A stretch of DNA of 64,000 bases from Armigeres subalbatus (taxonomy: Eukaryota > Arthropoda > Insecta > Diptera > Culicidae). Made by a program: the position numbers and the translations under genes. Under the pieces are notes generated by a model. It worked only from the letters and a program-made list of their open reading frames with translations, made no database searches and was not told the origin of the DNA. Position 1 is the stretch's first letter. Every line of letters begins with the position of its first letter. The stretch covers positions 337,095,099 through 337,159,098 of the forward strand of contig NC_085140.1 in the NCBI RefSeq assembly GCF_024139115.2. The letters are read 5' to 3'. Shown one piece after another: positions 11,691 to 23,143 of this stretch.

Positions 11691-11699
11691 GTCAAAGTT

Positions 11700-12335
11700 G
11701 AAGCATCAATGCTCAACAGAAACTTAACAGGAACATTCAGCGAAAATTTCGAATATTTTTTCTGTAGAAATAATTTTCAGCGTAGTGCATTCTCCAGAAT
11801 TTGGTCTCTGAACATACGCTTGTGACTTTGTTGTACACTGCCCTTATTCGCATAATAGTCCCATGTCATATTCTCCGCCTTGAGTAATTTTCCGTTGAAT
11901 TATTCAAACTTGTTTTACAAAATACAAAAAAAATCTAGTAAAGTGAAAAAAAATTGCTTTCTTTCCAAAAATTTTACATAATATTCTTTTTCTATATATA
12001 TTGCTGTGGGACAATTAAAAGAACCATCCTTAAGTTTATTTTTTGTGTAAAAGAGTATCAAAATCTGGAATGTGATTTTCATTTGTTTTGTTTTCAAATT
12101 TTTTTGTTGATTTGTTTTTAAATTTCTAGAACAAAGCCTATTATTTTATCAGTTTTTCTTAATTAGGAGCCAATCTTAAGTTAATTTTTGAAATAAAATC
12201 AAAATCGTCAAAAACTTACATGGGACTCTTATGTGAATTCTGGCAGTATTATAGTCACCTTTACAATCTCGTGCTTCTTGAGTCTCACTGAGTACATACA
12301 TTTTGTTATTAATACGGCAAAATCAGCTTATGTCT
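11700..12335. other. AT-rich non-coding DNA
   Basis: AT-rich, with A and T runs and no gene-like frame. Nothing further recognised. Confidence 0.5.
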
Positions 12336-12339
12336 GTAT

Positions 12340-12585
12340 ATAACGCAGTGTTTCAACTTGCCCTAATACGCGGGGCAAATTGGAACGATGTATATAAAAA
12401 AATAATTCAAATATACAAAATATTTATAAAAAAGTTAGTTAAGGTTGCTTATTTTTTATGTATAATCTTTGGCCCGAACTAGCAAACACCGCAAACGGAA
12501 TCAAAATATATCAAAGGGTGATTTCTTTACATCACTTCGAATTTCAACTTTGAAAAAACCGTTTCAACTTGCTACCTTATGTTGT
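12340..12585 (+). repeat. dispersed repeat, inverse copy at 15301-15402
   Basis: Begins GTTTCAACTTGCCC and ends AAACCGTTTCAACTTGC. Its right part (about 12475-12580) is the reverse complement of 15301-15402, sharing CTAGCAAACACCGCAAACGG-like and TCAAAGGGTGATTT-like blocks. Non-coding. Confidence 0.6.
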
Positions 12586-12599
12586 TAGGCGTTGCTCGA

Positions 12600-12984
12600 A
12601 TATTGATTCCCTGTTCCCCACACAACTGGGGGTAATGGTCTATCGAGGAAATAGCTTACGGGGTTGTCTCATATTCGGGGTAACAGCTTTTCAGGGTGTG
12701 TTCTATTCGGAGTAAGCGCTACAGAGGTTTATTTCACGGATGACCTCAATTATTAGTGTTTCAGGCGTCCGACGCAAATTGTTTTATCTTGATTCGACCA
12801 AAGACATCTCCGCTGGAGAGAATTTCGATCTTTACGTAGCCAGCTCCAGCTGTCAGCGCACAACAAAAATCGCATAGGGACCAGCATGAATAACAGCTTC
12901 AATTAGATTAACCACCACTCCCACCGCAATGCTTTAATTTGGAAACAAGGCTTCGCGGATTGCTTCCAGTACTTGCTATTTGTG
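12600..12984. other. short degenerate repeats, otherwise blank
   Basis: At 12620-12720 the blocks GGGGGTAATGG, TTCGGGGTAACAGC and TTCGGAGTAAGCGC recur every 35-45 bp. The rest shows nothing recognisable. Confidence 0.4.
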
Positions 12985-13110
12985 TTATCGTATACTTAGG
13001 ACAATCTTCGATGGCGTGTAGAGAAGAGGGTGAATCACGAGCTACAACTTTTTCTTGATAGCTTCAGAAGCCTGCTTTGGAATGGATACCAGATAGCAAA
13101 CCCGCATGAA
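12985..13110 (+). pseudogene. RTE LINE C-terminal remnant
   Basis: DNA at 13005-13050 matches the coding strand of the RTE C-terminal region at 42840-42900 (minus), the stretch encoding TIFGGVWRRRMNHEL; here it reads with stops and frame changes. Small decayed fragment. Confidence 0.45.
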
Positions 13111-14882
13111 CAGTATTCACTTTTATACAGGTCGCCACAAAACGAAAAGGTGTGAATCGAGCCTGATAGATCGAACGAGAACATAGAGATCTAGGAACGT
13201 TTGATAAACTAAAATTTTAAGCATGGGTCCTGTTTGTTGGCGAAACATTGGCGACGCAGGTTAGATGCTGAAGAACGTCAAGCCAGCATAAGGTACAACA
13301 AGGTATTGCTATCTCAACGTCGACTACTTTCCCCTATCTACACCATCGAAAATCTATTTTTGTACCGTACCACGAGTGGAGTAAAGCAAGTGGCATCACC
13401 CGGCGGAATCAGACCAAAACAAATGTAGAAATTTATGTAATCATCAACACCCTCCCTCGCGCTTCCCACTTTCATCATTCACTCCGGTTTGCTTTGCCGG
13501 CATTATCATCCTAATACCGTGTGAAGCCCTGGGGCCCGTCCACTGAGTTGGAATAGAATAGGAAGTGATCATAAATTACGCAAATCCTCTTCTCGCATTG
13601 GATGGAAACCGGGGCGGGGGCGGCTTCGCGAGGAAGACAACCGTGGAAAGTATGCTGCAGGACGTTCTTCGCTCGGAATGTGTCACGATGACGAAGCATG
13701 GCGAAGATAATTTTTCCCGTACTCAAGGTGACTGCTACTACGTCATTCGAAGCGATTCAAGCTGCCGATTACCTACGCGACAAAGTGAAAAATACGTCCG
13801 GTCGAGCGCCGAGGGCGGGTCATTTTGAACTAGTTAAATTGATTCAATTTGTAACCTTCATGACCGGCGCGTTTTACGCTGCCTGCTGCCGGTGACGGGA
13901 GGCAAATGCGATGTTTGCGATGGGGGTCGAAACCGCACAATATTTATGTGTTTAATCTGGACGCGCGGCGGGTCTGGTGGTGTCCGATCCAGTCGAATTA
14001 TATTTGGAATGCAAATATATCACAGTCGCCAATCGTATCTTATACGGGAGGAGTTCGGTGCGGCGGTTTGGTGGTCAAAACGTCAGATGCAATTCAATTT
14101 ATCCCCGCCCGATTAGCATATTCTGACCTCGGTGGCGCTGCGTGGCGGTCGATGCCAAAAAGGAAGGAGAAAGATCACACAGAAGTTTGAAACTCGATGG
14201 TATGTGGGTGTGCGACGAAGATTGGGTGACAAAATGCAAACCCACTTCCCCGTCGGTAGTTCATTCAGACCTGCCTTACTGTTAACGCAGTTAGCGGTGG
14301 GTACATACTTTAAAATCTGATCAGAGAGGTCGTTTAAATATTTGCAATTCAAATTACGCCGGCGCTGCTAAATCGGCTTTGGTAATTAGGGACCCGCGAC
14401 TGCCTGGCGGAATATGCCACCGAGGAAGAGGGTAGTAGTAAGCGGCTGTAGTTTGATTTCGAGTGAATCTGCTGCAGTGGAACTTTTACGAACCATTGGC
14501 AATGAATAGTCGTTTTAGCGAATTATGAATGGCAAACTGGAGCTCATTCATGAAACTTGTTACATAATCCATCAGTAATGCAGCAAAGAGAAAAGTTGAT
14601 CAGTATTTTTTGTTTTTTCTTCTTTCACTGTTAATTGTTGAATCGATTTATAAAGTAGGTTCTTATGTATTTTGTGTGCATCATTTAGCAATAGGTAATA
14701 GTGACTTGTGTCTGTGCTAAATCCAGTTGATGTACTTTACAGGCCAGATTCCTTCCTCACCCATTATCCTTTTCCAACGTAAGGAAAATGAATTTCGACA
14801 GAAGAAAATAAATAAATGTTTAAATAAGTTACATTATATTCATTTACAAGACTGTTAATTTCAGTATCTGCGAGGTTCCTAG
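13111..14882. other. no gene recognised, moderately GC-rich
   Basis: Several short overlapping frames but no domain, no splice-bounded exon that convinces, and no repeat. The 13500-14350 part is less AT-rich than its surroundings, so it could be unique host DNA. Confidence 0.4.
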
Positions 14883-14912
14883 TGTAAGAACAGCTGATCT
14901 GGTCATTATGGA
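14883..14912 (+). repeat. SINE 3' fragment
   Basis: About 30 bp matching the segment GTAAGAACAGCTGATCTGGT found, in reverse, at 2757-2785 of the tRNA-headed SINE. Tail and head are missing. Confidence 0.55.
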
Positions 14913-15300
14913 GGGCTAAAGGGGGTTAAGGGTTGCAGACCAAAGTAGGGGAACTGTTCCGATCTCCATATCACTGTACATATATCCATCTCATCGCTGA
15001 ACAAAGAAATACGGCACCAAATTCGTCGCTTCTTTTTGTCAACATGCGTGCTCACTGCTGAAAAAAATCACAAAAATAATAAACAAACCAAATTCGTTTC
15101 CATTGCTTTGTTTTTGATGGGATGGAAATAGGAGCTATGAGATGAAGTGGCAAACCGTTACCCTAATTGTAATTGAAACAGTTGGATTTTTTTACAATTC
15201 TGTATAAAAACCAATCAAAATATTGCTTGAAATATACGAAATAAGTAAGCTATTAATGCAGGTATAATATAAAAAGCTTCTAGAATAGTATAAGGTACAC
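14913..15300. other. no feature recognised
   Basis: Unassigned AT-rich DNA between a SINE fragment and a dispersed repeat. Confidence 0.4.
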
Positions 15301-15402
15301 CGGGGCAAGTTGAAACGGTTTTTTCAAAGTTGAACTTTGAAGTGCTGTAAAAATCACCCTTTGATAAATTTTGAATCCGTTTGCGGTATTTGCTAGTTCC
15401 CT
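15301..15402 (-). repeat. dispersed repeat, partner of 12340-12585
   Basis: Contains GGGGCAAGTTGAAACGG and the reverse complement of the right part of 12340-12585. It is cut off by the 5' end of the Juan element. Confidence 0.6.
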
Positions 15403-16380
15403 TTGACGATCGCAAACGTCTTCTTCAGTATTTAACTGAGAAGCGCCATAAATTCTTCACATACGACGACAACACTAATCGCTCAGTTTCAAAGTCGTCT
15501 TGAAAGGTCTCCCCAGTGATGACAAATCACTGGATGAGATTAAAATAGAAATTTCTCAATTACTTGGATTTTCACCAGTCCAAGTAATTAAGATGAAAAA
15601 GAAATCCCACTCTGGTACTTCCCAGAGGGGCATTTCTCAAGAGTTTTATTTTAACAAAAGTGAACTAAATAATATGAAAAGTTTGGAAAAGGCCTGTAGT
15701 ATGTCCCATGTTTGTGTTACATGGGAATATTCCCGCAGGCCTGGGGAAATTTCCAAATCCCACCCAGTGCCGTAAGTGCCAAAAGTGGGGTCATGGAACC
15801 AAACATTGTCACATGGATGCTAAATGCATGATTTGTGGTGGAACCTCTCACGCCAAGGACGCATGTCCTGTGAGAGAAGATTCCAATAAATTTAAGTGCG
15901 CAAACTGTGGGGGCAATCATAAATCCAATTTCTGGGAATGCCCTTCACGCAAAAAGTTTTGAATTCCGTGCAAAATTGATGACGGGAAATTCCAATCGGA
16001 TCCCAGATTCGACGGGTAGAAATGTTTCAAACGCTCAAATTTCGAAACCGGTTACCGGTCGAGCAATTCATACCCACCACAATTCACAAACAAATTTTGC
16101 CGCTCGTCAACGGGTAGCAAGCACTTCAGTAAATTCCAATTTTTCGAATGTACTACGTATGCAAACATCGCTGCTGGTAGACAAAATTTCTCTTCTCAAA
16201 ATGAGGTTTATACCCATGTCCCAACGGAAAATAATGGTCATGTTGCCGATTCAGGTAGCATGACTGCTTCCGATTTTGATTTCTTAACTGAACAATTGCA
16301 TCACATGATTGATGCAATGTTCAAAGCAAATACCATTCCTGAAGCTGTTCAGGTTGGTATAAAGTACACACAAAAATTGT
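15403..16380 (+). pseudogene. Juan ORF1, broken
   Basis: Opens with KRHKFFTYDDNTN, then a frameshift near 15495 into 15500-15775 (LKGLPSDDKSLDEIKIEI). Another shift near 15735 leads to the zinc knuckles: CRKCQKWGHGTKHC, CMICGGTSHAKDAC and CANCGGNHKSNFWEC, ending with a stop at 15960-15962. The C-terminal part (QISKPVTGR... to FLTEQLHHMIDAMFKA) continues in another frame to about 16380. The protein is an RNA-binding, nucleocapsid-like chaperone of the element. No separate stop divides it from ORF2 in the 16260-17228 frame. Confidence 0.75.
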
Positions 16381-16409
16381 TATCGGACTCCGTTTCATTG
16401 GATCTAAAT

Positions 16410-19055
16410 TATGGTGTGAAAGTTCTAAATTGGAATGCCCGCTCTCTAAAGGGTAAGGAAGATGAATTATTCAACTTCCTAACAGTTCATAATGTGCATA
16501 TTGCCATTATAACAGAAACTTATTTAAAGCCCGGACTCTCCATTAAAAGAGATACAAATTATTTCATTTATCGAAATGATCATCTTAACAGCGCCTTTGG
16601 TGGGGTCGCCATTGTCATTAATAGACGTATCAAACATAAATTATTTTCTTCGTTTGAAACCAAAGTTTTCGAAACCTTGGGAGCTACTGTTGAAACAAAT
16701 TTTGGACAATTTTCCTTCATTGCAGCCTATTTGCCTTTTCAATGCAATGGGCAGCAAAAGAATTTGTTGAAAGCTGATCTTCAAATTCTGACTCGCAACA
16801 AATCAAAATTCTTCGTAATTGGTGACTTCAATGCCAAACACCGTTCATGGAATAATGCTCAAAGCAATTCCAACGGCAACATTCTATTTGAAGATTGTTC
16901 TGCGGGATATTATACTATTCAATATCCCAATGGCCCTACTTGTTTTTCATCCACTCGAAATCCTTCGACAATTGATTTGGTTTTAACGGATTCAAGTCAG
17001 CTGTGTGGCCAATTGGTAACTCATGCTGACTTTGACTCTGATCACCTTCCTGTGACATTTGAAATCTCACAAGAAGCCATTTATAATCCAATCAGCTCTA
17101 CTTTCAATTATCATAGGGCTGATTGGGATTTATATAAAACGTATATTGATAGGAATTTTGATGTCGATATTCCTCTCGATACCAAAAGTGATATTGAAAT
17201 AATATTGATAATGCTCTCGTATCTTTGACAAATTTAATTGTCGAAGCCAGAGGCATTGCAATTCCTAAATGTGAAATTAAATTCAACTCCATTATTATTG
17301 ACGACGATCTTCAGCTACTGATCCGTCTTAAAAATGTGAGGCGAAGGCAATATCAAAGAACTCGCGATCCCGCGTTGAAAGTTATTTGAGATGAGATTTG
17401 AGAAATGAAATTAAAAAACGTTTCGCTATTCTGAGAAATACCAACTTTGAGAATAATGTCTCGAAGTTGGATCCCAGTTCGAAACCCTTTTGGAAATTAA
17501 CGAAAATTCTTAAAAAACCTCAAAAGCCAATTCCAGCGCTTAAAGAGGGAAATAAAATTTTATTAACAAATGGCGAAAAGGCTCAAAAACTTGCTCAGCA
17601 GTTCGAGAGTGCCCATAATTTTAGTCTAGGTCTCACTAGTCCAATTGAGGATCAGGTTACACGGAGTTTCGAAGACATTCTCAATCAAGAGAATGTTTTT
17701 GACCCTTCGTTGGGAACTAATTTGGATGAAGTGAGATCTATTACTAGAAAATTTAAAAATATGAAAGCCCCGGGTGATGATGGTATTTTCTACATACTTA
17801 TCAAAAACTTCCTGAGAGCTCTTTATCCTTTTTGGTTAATTTATTTAACAAATGTTTTCAATTGGCATACTTCCCAGATAAATGGAAAAACGCCAAAGTT
17901 GTTCCAATTTTGAAGCCGGACAAAAATCCAGCTGAGGCTTCTAGTTATCGCCCAATCAGTTTGCTTTCTTCAATAAGCAAACTGTTTGAAAATATTATTT
18001 TAAATAGAATAATGGTTCATATTAATGACAATTCTATTTTTGCTGATGAGCAATTTGGTTTTCGCCATGAGCATTCAACCACTCATCAGTTATTAAGAGT
18101 TTTATTTGGCTCAACAAATCTGAAGGATATTCGACTGGAGTTGCTCTTCTTGATATAGAGAAAGCATTTGACAGTGTTTGGCATGAAGGTTTGATTGTAA
18201 AATTGATGAATTTTAATTTTCCTCTGTACATTATTAAACTGATCCAAAATTATTTATCAGATCGCTCACTGCAGGTAAACTATCAGAATTCTAAATCTGA
18301 TAGATTACCTGTAAGGGCTGGTGTCCCAAGGCAGCATACTGGGGCCCATTTTGTATAACATTTTTACTTCTGACTTACCTGATTTACCACCAGGGTGTCA
18401 AAAATCTTTGTTCGCAGATGACACAGGACTCTCAGCCAAAGGGCGTAGCCTTCGTGTCATTTGTAGTAGATTGCAAAAAAGCTTGATTATTTTCTCCACT
18501 TACTTGCGAAAATGAAAAATTTCTCCGAATCCTTCTAAAACTCAGCTTATAATTTTCCATAAGCCGAGAGCTTCTTATTTGAAACCTTCCAGCAGACATA
18601 TTGTCACTATGAATGGGGTTCCAATTAATTGGTCTAGCGAAGCTAAATATTTAGGACTTCTGCTAGATCAGAAATTAACTTTTAAAAATCACATTGAAGG
18701 CCTTCAAGCCAAATGTAACACATATATTAAGTGTCTATATCCACTTATAAACAGAAAATCAAAACTTTGTCTTAAGAACAAACTTTTGATTTACAAACAA
18801 ATTTTTAGACCTGCCATGTTGTATGCTGTGCCAATATGGACTAGTTGCTGCAATACCAGAAAGAAGGCACTTCAGAGGATTCAAAATAAAATTTTGAAAA
18901 TGATTCTGAAGTTGCCTCCGTGGTATAGTACCAATGAACTTCATAGAATTTCTAATATTGAGGCATTGCATCAAATGTCCAACAAAATAATTTCCAATTT
19001 TAGACAAAAATCGTTGCAATCTTCTATTGCAACGATTAACTCCTTGTACCCTTAG
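16410..19055 (+). pseudogene. Juan ORF2 (endonuclease-RT), broken
   Basis: An apurinic-type endonuclease runs at about 16418-17080: VLNWNARSLK, catalytic Glu in IITETYL, GDFNAKHRSWN and SDHLPVTF are all present. The reverse transcriptase spans about 17745-18470, with KAPGDDGI, YRPISLLS, QGSILGPILYN and the FADD catalytic box at 18411-18422. The thumb and C-terminal part (YLGLLLDQKLTFKNHI to SLYP) end with a stop at 19053-19055. Frame changes lie near 17220-17400, 17860, 18130, 18330 and 18515. All catalytic motifs are recognisable, so decay is mainly by indels. Confidence 0.85.
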
Positions 19056-19284
19056 TATAAAATAGTTTAGTTTAAGTTGAAAACATTGTAATTCCTACAT
19101 GGTTCAATTCAACCAGAGGAAAAAAATTCTAACTGCCAGAGGCAATTGAAATGTATTAATAATAACTAAAAATATGACAGCAAATAAGGATGATAGTGTT
19201 AAGAAAACACGGAACACCTAGTCTAAGAGATGAATGCATGTATTAGATAATTAGCAAATAAAATTAGTTTAAAAAAAATATATG

Positions 19285-20034
19285 TTACATGTATAAAATC
19301 CGCATTGACTGTTTTTTAACCAACAGGATTTCCTTGCAGAGAGAACAATATTTGCGTCCCATCATGATGGCATACTTCCAAGAAACTCCAACTAACTGCC
19401 GGTCTATTACGCATGCCGTGGTTAATAAATGTGCATTGTAGGTAGGACGGCAATGTAATGCACTCCATTACTATCCTCGAGGACGCAGCAACACATTCAC
19501 CGTGAGTAACGTCAGGGTCGTTGTCGTTACCGCACCGACCTGTAGTACCATTTTGTCACATCATCATCATCGTCATGGTGGTGATGTTGTACCTCGGGGA
19601 AAACATCTATCAGAAAGGTGCTTAGATTAGAGCTTGTCAGCGCGATGGGTGCTGGGACGCTTGCTCTATCATAGCAGTGCTAGCGAACGTTAAACCAGTC
19701 TACGTCGGGTATTTTGCATACACAGGTATTACAATGATATGCGTGTCTTCTCTGACGAGTATGATTAATAACCGTGATGAGCGAATGTGTATCGCTGAGT
19801 GAATTTTATGTGAAGATTGATTGATTGATTGATGTTTGGTCAAGCAGCAATTATCTCCAGTAGGAGATAATGATGAGTAAGTTCTATCGGAAGCCGGATG
19901 ATCCTGATTTGCCACGATCCAATCCTTGGAATCGTTTGATGGATTATGTAGTGGGTGGTTGTTGGCTTAACGTACACGTGAGACCATGTTCTGAGCTCTG
20001 GATTGTTTTGCTGTGATGTAATGCAGCCCAATGG
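19285..20034. other. no gene recognised
   Basis: Low-copy-looking DNA with a CATCATCATC microsatellite near 19561-19572 and two perfect TTGATTGA repeats near 19817. Minus-strand frames here show no domain. Confidence 0.4.
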
Positions 20035-20035
20035 T

Positions 20036-20066
20036 ACTTACCTGAAAAAAATGAAAAAGAAAAACG
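20036..20066 (-). promoter_or_regulatory. recursive-splice-like site (CAG|GTAAGT)
   Basis: On the minus strand a pyrimidine-rich run of about 22 nt (complement of 20045-20066) is followed by CAG then GTAAGT, with the junction between 20042 and 20041. Juxtaposed acceptor and donor with no exon between is the form of ratchet sites known from long Drosophila introns. Motif only. Confidence 0.35.
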
Positions 20067-20465
20067 GATTAGTTGCATTATTCTCGGTCAAGAGCAATCT
20101 AGAGTGATGTAAAATAGAGAAAAGCATTCAATATGCATAGACGAATGCAAACATCTCTGAGAAAAAAAAACAGATTTATTCTAATGTTTGTAGAAGCAAA
20201 AATCAAGCAATAAATGGTTCCTAGTTCGAAGGTTTTTGGTTAAAAATACACTAGCGTAAATGTATGGAATATGCCTGCCTACTTCAAATTCGTATATAAG
20301 CAGGACAAATTCACATATTTTTTAACAAAAAGAGCTGAATGTAATATGAATAGCAACTATAACAGCTGTATAAATTCAATAAGAAGTTCAGCTATCAAAA
20401 CGAATGGTTACGCAATTAAAATTTAAATATGTTTCACTTTTGTGGATAACTGGGTTTTCATCTCC

Positions 20466-20497
20466 CTCATTTTCTTTTTTTTTCTTTACAGGTAAGC
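20466..20497 (+). promoter_or_regulatory. recursive-splice-like site (ACAG|GTAAG)
   Basis: A run TTTTCTTTTTTTTTCTTT is followed by ACAG and GTAAGC, junction 20491/20492. Same form as the minus-strand site 450 bp away, but on the other strand; both cannot serve one transcript. Confidence 0.3.
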
Positions 20498-20764
20498 CGC
20501 TAGGTCAAATATTAAATAAACGTAAAACAGGTTAGTAGATTATAATGGTTATGGATATTCTCCTCTATGGCTTCACATTATAAGTCAAACGTGGACTGTT
20601 TATACTGTTTTAAAAAATTGTCCGTGCAGCGTATGCGCAAACAATCACTTGAAAATATATAACGCATAGAGAAAACAGAACTGCGGAATAAATATTCAAT
20701 TTGACTAGATGCGAATGTCATATTAGAAATTCAGAGCCGGTACTCGTCGATAGAAACCGTTTCC

Positions 20765-20981
20765 TTCTTCTTCTTCTTCTTCTTATTGGCATTACATCCC
20801 CACACTGGGACAGAGCCGCCTTCCAGCTTAGTGTTCATTAAGCACTTCCACAGTTATTAACTGCGAGGTGCAATTTCAATCCGAAAATTGTCTAGATCGG
20901 CACCGGGAATCGAACCCAGCCACCCTCAGCGTGGTCTTGCTTTGTAGCCGCATGTCTTACCGCACGGCTAAGGAGGGCCCC
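20765..20981 (-). mobile_element. complete tRNA-derived SINE
   Basis: 217 bp on the minus strand. The head starts GGGGCCCTCCTTAGCCGTGC and has a B box GGGTTCGATTCCC; the tail is a (GAA)n triplet repeat at 20765-20786. An 11-bp target duplication, AAACCGTTTCC, lies at 20754-20764 and 20982-20992. It resembles SINE200-like families of mosquitoes; the family name is from memory. A different family from the hexamer-tailed SINE at 2712 and 8412. Confidence 0.9.
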
Positions 20982-21204
20982 AAACCGTTTCCGTTTCCTT
21001 ACGCGATGGTATATGCGTAAATCAAACCACCTTCCTTTTGCTAGTGAAGAAAATATCAGATTCTATCTGATACTTTCTCTTCATACAAAAATTGATCTCC
21101 GCTCGCGTTCAAATCCACTTTTATATAAAATCGTCATACATACCGTATCATAACGGAACTATCAAATCTGCACTTTCGCCTCTAATTCGATCATGAACAT
21201 GTAG

Positions 21205-21413
21205 GTTTAAGTTTGGTAGATGATATTAACATTTCCAGGTCGTTCGAAACGAAATTCCGCAGAATTTCGCGGAATTTGAGCATGGCGAAATCTGATTTCT
21301 TCATTTCGTTTCGTTTCGTAAAATTACAAAAATTTCGCTAGGAAAAACTAGCTTCTCACGAAACTTAACGGAATTCCGCGAAATTTCGAAACAAATTTAA
21401 ACTTAAACCATAC
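21205..21413. repeat. TTTCG-rich element with inverted ends
   Basis: Bounded by GGTTTAAGTTT at 21205 and AAACTTAAACC near 21403-21413; inside are repeated CGAAACGAAA, AATTTCGCGGAATTT and CGTTTCGTTTCG blocks in both orientations. Non-coding. Confidence 0.55.
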
Positions 21414-22195
21414 TTCATATTATCAAAAATGTTGGATGCAAACGATAGTGCATCGGTCAAGAATACTTGAACCAATGTTATGAAAATTTTGGTAAAATTC
21501 TAAATCAGTAAAAATAATATTTTTGTGTTTAAGACATTTTAAGGCACATTTTGGGCTGTGCAACATTTCAGAACGAATGAACCATCAGCCCAAAACGTCA
21601 GGCCCATATATTAACTGTCAGAAGTTGAGTCAAGTGCTCTGCGATGTTTTGCTAGTGCGTTTGAATCATATTATTCCGTACGTCAAACAAGACCGAAATG
21701 TCGAGGAAGCATTTTTCATCTATTTTTTAATTTCAGTCGAAATAAAAACTGACGCGTTCAGGATGATTACCTTCATCGTTCCCTGAAAGAAAATCGAATA
21801 TCGATTCTTCATTTTAAGACCCAATTCTTAAATCTAATGGTGGTCAAACAATAAAAACATTAAAGACGGCCCAGCAAGCGGCAGCACAATATTTATATAT
21901 TTTCACACCATTTCTATAAAAATATACTTACTAATATACTATACTTACTAATACTACTATACTTACTATACTTACTAATATAAAACTGAGCAGATCGGGA
22001 GCACACGCTCCACGATGTTTTGCCTTGAAAGCGGCACAAATGCTGGGGTATTGCCTTAACGCCAATGGTATATAAACGGGAACGAGGCGATTTATCACAG
22101 ACTATACTTCTTCTCTTATTATAACTCTATTGGTCGCAAAACAGTTATTTGACTTTGAAAAGTGAAATCGAAATTCCGTACATAATGTAAAACCA
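21414..22195. other. non-coding, TATACTTACTAA microsatellite
   Basis: No gene seen. A simple repeat of TACTTACTAATA lies at about 21920-21985. Confidence 0.5.
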
Positions 22196-22377
22196 ATTTA
22201 ATAAAAATTCCGCGGAAAAAAAATAAAATTTCGTTTCGTTTCGAAAAATTTCGAATTTAATAGACCCTGATTTCGTATCGTTTCGAAGTCTCGAAAGTAA
22301 ATCTATATTTCGTTTCGTTTCGTTTCGAATCAACATAAATATTTTAAATTTCGTTTCGTTTCGTTTCGTTAGGAAAA
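22196..22377. repeat. second TTTCG-rich cluster
   Basis: Runs of TTTCGTTTCGTTTCG and CGAAAAATTTCGAATTT with an AATTCCGCGGAA palindrome-like core, related to the cluster at 21205-21413. Confidence 0.6.
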
Positions 22378-22914
22378 AGTGTGTTATCGCATAGCCTTAG
22401 CATGGACTTAATCAAAGAATAAAAAATTAAATCAATTTAAATGTCACAAAACCAACGCTGAAAAATTGTCCATACACTGAGAGTTTAAGAAAAATTATCC
22501 AGTAAACCGTGATCTGTCAGTTTGTAAAAAAATAGCGCGTGCTGTCAGAAAGCTTTATCTAGTGATTAAAAGTTAAGTCAAGTGAATATTCTAGTAATTT
22601 CAATTCATTTTTAGCCCTTAGTGTTTGACAGAAGAATGCTAATCACGTAGCTAATATTGATAGAAATACTAAAACTGATCTTTGTTTCAACGAACGATGG
22701 TCAAATCTTGTTCGAAATAGCCGACACTGTGAATCGGTTGCGATCGTCGTGGTTTAGCTAGAAGAGTTCTGGCAGAACACCTTATTCACAGACGCGAGCA
22801 AGTTTAACTTTTTAGGGTCGGAGAGACTGTTTAGGGTATGACACATACCAAATTCAAAATTGCAAAATAAAAATGCCGCCCGACTGTGAAGCATGGTGGT
22901 GATCATGTTGGGTC
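22378..22914. other. no feature recognised
   Basis: AT-rich unassigned DNA. Confidence 0.4.
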
Positions 22915-23070
22915 CGCGACGTTAGGCATAAGTACTTCAGGCATAAATACGTTAGGCATAATGGACGTTATAACATAAGGCATAACGGACGTTAGGCATA
23001 AAATAACCCAAAGAAGAGCCTAAGCCATAAAGAAGGCAGAATTATGCCAAACGTCCATTATGCCACATCC
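22915..23070. repeat. GTTAGGCATAA degenerate satellite
   Basis: Copies of GACGTTAGGCATAA and AGGCATAATGGACGTT in direct order, ending with the inverse form ATTATGCCAAACGTCC. About 150 bp. Confidence 0.75.
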
Positions 23071-23143
23071 CACGTACGACATGAAAGCTCTTTCAATTAT
23101 CTTTACAATGCTATAGATAAACCTTGGTATCGTATCAGAAATT

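Larger units (their letters stand above)
15403..19275 (+). mobile_element. Juan-type LINE (Jockey clade), 5'-truncated
   Basis: About 3.9 kb holding most of ORF1 (three CCHC knuckles), all of ORF2 (endonuclease, reverse transcriptase) and a 3' UTR ending in a short A-run at about 19271-19280. The 5' UTR and ORF1 N terminus, which are present in the other copy at 37660-38205, are missing. Several frameshifts make it inactive. The Juan assignment rests on recognising the ORF1 segment FFTYDDN...VLKGLPSDD and the endonuclease start VLNWNARSLK; Juan elements are known from Aedes and Culex. Confidence 0.88.

Noticed and set aside
13500..14350. possible host exon in less AT-rich DNA
   Set aside because: Frames are short, overlap on several strands and lack convincing splice sites or domains.
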